Positions 59,973-64,000 of a DNA stretch of 64,000 nucleotides are shown here, one piece after another; the stretch's first letter is position 1; each line of letters starts with the position of its first letter. Where the stretch lies: assembly GCA_030248065.1 (NCBI GenBank), contig JASAMV010001370.1, positions 1 through 64,000 on the forward strand, written 5' to 3'. Position numbers and translations under genes: made by a program. This DNA is from Rhynchonema sp. JSB1_4. Lineage: Eukaryota > Nematoda > Chromadorea > Monhysterida > Xyalidae. The notes beneath the pieces are model-generated. The model ran no database searches and was not told the DNA's origin. It saw only the letters and a list, made by a program, of their open reading frames with translations.

Positions 59973-62900
59973 TCACGGAATCGGCACCGTTGCAGCAGCC
60001 ATCGTCGCATTATTCTTGTTGTTCATTTTCATCTTTCGCTCATGTCGCTCTTTCATCACATTGTCGGTGTGTTTGGCATGTTGATCGCAATGCGGCCAAC
60101 ATTCTCCAACGGGTCGCTCCGATTTGGCGTGTGCTTCGTATTCGCTCAACTGCGCCCGATAGCGAGTCTCGTCAATCCACATTGATTGTCTGATCGGCCA
60201 AGGCAAATGCACGTCACGCTCGCACTCGCCGGCTGACGGAATCGACTGGGGAAAAGAAACAAATTCGTGAATACGATTACCCGGATCGAACTTGATGTTC
60301 AAACAGATTTTGGGAGCGCTATTGAATGAAGAATTTGCCATGGCCAAAGCTAGTTTCGCAACTCTGAAAGCAGATCACCTTGAGATCGGCCTATGCCCCG
60401 CATGCACTTTCCTATTGTCCTGGTACATCGTTATTGAAAATTGTGGCCAGTTCGATAACCCCAGATGCTTCGATAGGCAACTGTTCGGTTGTCTAGATAT
60501 CACTATTACAAATCACCGCATTGGCTTATGTAAATTTATTACGCGTTCCTGCTTCCGACCCGACCCAACCCAGATAATGCAAGTAAAGTGCCAGTTAAAC
60601 AGAGAACACCTCCCTGTTAGTTTTATGCCAAATACAATCAAGGACGGTGCACCATGTCAACGTGCGGGGTTTGGCGCCAACATAGTTTTCGCATTTCGGC
60701 AAATTCGGATGCTTCTAATCCTTTACATCCGGGGTTCAAGACATTCAAGACCAAAAAATGTGCATATGTGTGTCGAGTGTCACGCCAAATGGTGACCGTC
60801 CCGGCCGAGACCACGATTTCCGCTCACCGCTTATTGGTCGCTCAATGATCATATGAGAGTTCATCAAATCAATTTTGGTTTTCACGTTCAATCACTCCTA
60901 ACCACTGTGCTATTTGTGATTCTGACTAAACATTTTCAGCTGGAAAAAATCCAGCAGAGCACCCGGCAGCGTCACCAACCCCGTCACTTTCCCGCTCCAC
61001 GACTCAGGAAAAAAGTTTGACCAATTTTTATAAAGTCGTTGTGCGACCAACATGAATACTCTGACAATACTTTTGGGAGAAACTTTTTAAACGTGTTGCC
61101 TGATGCGTAAAGCACAGGCAACTGGCGCAGCCAGCTGTTTCGTAGCATTTCGCAAATTACTAGTACGTTAGACTTGTGTGTTGAGCGGCTGGCGGTCACG
61201 TGACCGCTGCAACTAATACACGCCTAATGAGCTTTAGGATCAGGCAACGCGTTTGAAAAGTTTCTCCCAAAAGTATTGTCGGAGTATACCTCCAACACAT
61301 CGAGCGAGCCGTGATGTGTCTTTTCGTAGCTCATCCCGTCCATCATCAACGACCACCGGCCCCAACGATTGCGTGCCGCGCGTCTATCAATCACCCACGC
61401 GTGCGCACGACGTAACACACGAAATGGTGACGATGGGGGCATAACGTCGATCAAGTGAAACATCATACACGACATACGCGCTGCGTGCGAGGTAGCGCTG
61501 AAAAATTGACCGAGCCGTTAGCAGACTTCTCGGGGGGGGTTACGAGACATGAGACTGGCGCATTACCAGACTGCTTAAAATTCATGATGTGAACTGAAAA
61601 AACAGCCTTCACCAGTCAGTGACTTGCCATGACAACCATGAAATGCACTGGGTGCTGTCTTGTCGACGTGCTTTGCACAAAAGATGATAGATCAATAACG
61701 ATACGATTTAGCCTTGTGGGCACGCATTGTGTTAACTCTGTGGATGCAGTTTCGGCACATAATGCCAGACTACAATGGCGCCCTGGGCCTTGTCAATGAC
61801 AACACCGCCCACGGTGGTCACCGCCGTGAGCCGAATCCTGCCCAATTTTCTACGGTCGAGTGAAATATAGGTCACCACAGGTCTCTTTTGATAGAAAAGT
61901 GCACTGAGCACCACTGCAGTCTGGCATTATGGGCCGAAACTGCATCCACAGAGTTAACACAATGCATGCCCGAACCATGAAATGCCTCATAGTTGAGAAA
62001 AAGTTATCATACTTGTAATCTGAACAGTTCCAGCTGAGTTGCCGATGATCTAAGTGCGAGCGCGTGAGCGTGACGGTGGGTCGAATGTACCGCCACATTA
62101 GCTCGAGCAGTGCTTCCGAATCCAACATGGCATCCGTATCATTTTCGTGTCTGTTTTGTCCGAGCTGCGCCCATTTCTGCAGAAATTCTCGCGAGAACGG
62201 CGTATTCCGCACAATGTAGTTGCCGGGAGAGAGTTGCGGATAGAGGAACTTCTCATAAAACACCATCTCGATCGTTTTGGGGGCGACAAATTCGTGTAGG
62301 CATCGATCCGGATTGACGATACCCGTGTCAGCGTCCAGCACAAACAACCACTCGATGTCGGGCCGATGTGCGAGCGTGTACGCCACTGCGCAGTGTCTGC
62401 GGAAGTGAATCTGCAAAAGGTTGTTCTTTGATGTCCTCCACCTCTCTGGTTCCGAATCGATGGTTCCAGAATTTAGACGCAAAATATATTGAATTCAGAA
62501 AACCGCCGGCGTTGTGTACATGTACTGTATTTGGTTGCAACAACGAACACAATTCTTGGGTTTTGTAAACTTGGCAAATAATGATGTATCAAGAAAAAAT
62601 CACTTGTCGTCTCTAAAATGGCTTAGAAATTTCGTGATAGATCCATAGTGCTTAAACAGCAAAAATTTTGATCTATTATGATCTTTTGTGCAAAGCGCGT
62701 CCACCAGATGCCAGCGCAAATGTCATGATCTTCCAGTTTCGCCCAGCGCATCCCAAACCCACGTCCGTGCTCCCCCCCAACCTTCGCAATGTGACTGCAT
62801 CCGTAATCCGCGTGGTCAATGAACTGATCATGATAGAAGGTCACATGCGGGTAGTCCCAGCGTTGCGCGTAGCACTTCTGTGTCGCCAACGGCGTTTTGT

Positions 62901-63372
62901 AGTCGAGTTCGCGATCCGGTGTCAGATACGTAAAGATACCTGGCGTAGTTGGCATTTTTGGGGTAAGCGTTAGCTCATAATTATACAGTAAGTGTAGACT
63001 TGACACACTCCAGATTATAGGTTTCGCCTGACCTCACATTTAAAAGTTTACATGTTAGGCAATTGTGTCAACTTTACCTATCGATTTATTGGCGCATTTC
63101 AGATAGTCCGGCTGCTTGCTTGTGGTTGTCTCGGGCGTCAAAGCTGCTCGCTGTCGTTGTTCCTGTGCGTGTCGTTGGGCCAATAATGTTTCGACCACCT
63201 TATCTGGTCCAACGAATCTGTGATTGTCCTTAATTGGCTGCTGGTCCGAATCCAATCGCGCTAATGTTTCAAATGGCTCGGTGGCAAAGTTCCGCCACAT
63301 GAGAGTAATAGCGGTGGCAAATGTACAAGTCGTTATGAAGGTGGTCCACCGACGCCGACTGTGAGACAGCAT
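59973..63372 (-). CDS. DUF273 glycosyltransferase-like type II membrane protein
   Basis: Five exons: 63372-63078, 62939-62782, 62410-62013, 61497-61297, 60363-59973; 480 residues, phases agree. A short basic cytoplasmic tail (MLSHSRRR) and one membrane helix (TTFITTCTFATAITLMW) give a Golgi type II topology; an in-frame ATG 31 codons upstream (63465) would lengthen the tail. After a stem comes IFTYLTPD...QKCYAQRWDY, then FRRHCAVAYTL, then EWLFVLDADTGIVNP with a DxD-type motif at about 177-179, then YEKFL...GNYIVRNTPFSREFLQKWA. Exon 4 has HAWVIDRR...WGRWSLMMDGM. The C-terminus is charged and ends TVPIP. This order is that of the nematode DUF273 family, related in fold to sugar-nucleotide transferases; donor and acceptor sugars are unknown. 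The exon 4 donor is uncertain: GTTGGA keeps phase, the stronger-looking GTATAC 7 bases on does not. Introns 3 and 4 contain three MITEs. Confidence 0.82.
60834..61050. mobile_element. TA-target MITE, 'TTGGTCGCACAATGAC' family, copy 3
   Basis: Ends TTGGTCGCTCAATGATC and GTCGTTGTGCGACCAA; left TA kept, right TA changed to CA. In intron 4 of the DUF273 gene. Confidence 0.8.
61057..61286. mobile_element. TA-target MITE, 'CTCTGACAATACTTTTGGGAG' family, copy 2
   Basis: TACTCTGACAATACTTTTGG faces CCAAAAGTATTGTCGGAGTA. Its right edge lies about 10 bases inside the intron from the exon 4 donor of the DUF273 gene. Confidence 0.82.
61718..61972. mobile_element. Palindromic repeat shared with 19.8 kb
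   Basis: GGGCACGCATTGTGTTAACTC faces GAGTTAACACAATGCATGCCC; inner arms GCAGTTTCGG...CATAATGCCAGACT. In intron 3 of the DUF273 gene. Confidence 0.75.
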
Positions 63373-64000
63373 TGTCTCGTTTTGATTAAAATTATTTTTA
63401 TTTGAACTTTTGTTTGTTTTGTTCCTTTTAGTGTCACTCAATGGCTCAAGTTTAGTTAGTCGCAAGCAAAACGCAACTGGAACCCGAAACAGCGTGTGCT
63501 GTAGTCGCTGTGAATGTACACACGTGGCTATTGATATTATTTCACTAGCACATCATGGCATTGTCTCATCGCCACTGCATATGACATTGGCTAAATAGAA
63601 GTTGTTGTGTGTCCACTGCATATCAGACAGCTGACACAAAGTCAATGCGTACCTATGTGGCATTAATAACCTGCTTGCTGTGAGCTCTGAAACCCAAATG
63701 CAAGCTTTGTATTCTCGTCCAGGCACGTACACCCAGGGGGAACACACCATGACAGATATGTATGTACTTTTTCGCTAGTCGAAATTAAAAAAAACCAACG
63801 AAATCACATGGTACGGCACAGCCGATCTTGCAGCCCCGATGTACATTCCTTGCATACAATGCAAATACTATACCTCAGACAAAAGTTCCAATGAAGCATA
63901 AACAATAAGAATGCAATAGCGATCTGCAAAAGCAGGCACGCTGATGATATACAAACAAACGATTTGTTTTGAAATGAGATATGTATGAAGAAAACACAGC
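63373..64000. other. Upstream region of the DUF273 gene
   Basis: No further gene recognised before the window ends. It should contain the DUF273 promoter and, if the upstream ATG at 63465 is used, 31 extra codons. Confidence 0.35.

Noticed and set aside
60292..60795. 167-codon plus-strand frame
   Set aside because: Overlaps the last DUF273 exon in antisense and intron sequence; no family pattern.

Overview
This is a nuclear window from a nematode. Four things point there. The gene at the right end belongs to the DUF273 glycosyltransferase-like family, which I know only from nematodes. A CRAL-TRIO + GOLD gene resembles the nematode ctg genes. A short run of the nematode telomere hexamer (TTAGGC) lies at 6.2 kb. 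Two genes have a spliced-leader-type acceptor (ATTTTCAG) just upstream of the ATG. I cannot name the genus. Protein-coding sequence is sparse; most of the window is introns, intergenic DNA and non-autonomous transposons.

Layout. 0-7.5 kb: repeats only (MITEs, one hAT copy, a tRNA-derived repeat, an interstitial telomere-like run). 7.5-11.1 kb, minus: eight-exon SEC14-like CRAL-TRIO/GOLD lipid-transfer gene. 12.6-13.65 kb, plus: intronless gene for a protein that is three CARD-like repeats and little else. 15.1-24.8 kb, minus: twelve-exon carotenoid oxygenase gene with an N-terminal signal peptide and a hydrophobic C-terminal tail; its introns hold at least eight MITE-type elements of several families. 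26.2-27.1 kb, minus: four-exon small single-pass membrane protein. 34.0-34.7 kb, minus: two-exon small secreted, possibly neuropeptide-like precursor. 34.7-43.1 kb: a 2.9-kb tandem duplication; one copy has received a broken CR1/Jockey-like LINE, the other a TA-target MITE. 46-47.6 kb: a direct repeat around a hAT remnant and a 139-bp captured LINE fragment. 49-51 kb: decayed tandem copies of the last exon of a Ly6 gene. 52.5-53.3 kb, minus: the intact Ly6/quiver-like gene. 53.8-58 kb: nested and adjacent MITEs. 60.0-63.4 kb, minus: five-exon DUF273 type II membrane glycosyltransferase-like gene.

Gene models were built by hand from conserved protein segments; exon junctions were accepted only when GT..AG sites and reading phases agreed, so each total is a whole number of codons. 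The genes do not form an obvious pathway. Signals that stand out are the triple-CARD protein, the secreted carotenoid oxygenase, a strongly over-represented octamer (TGAAACAT/ATGTTTCA), permissive 5' splice sites, and several transposons whose pre-insertion site is preserved next door.
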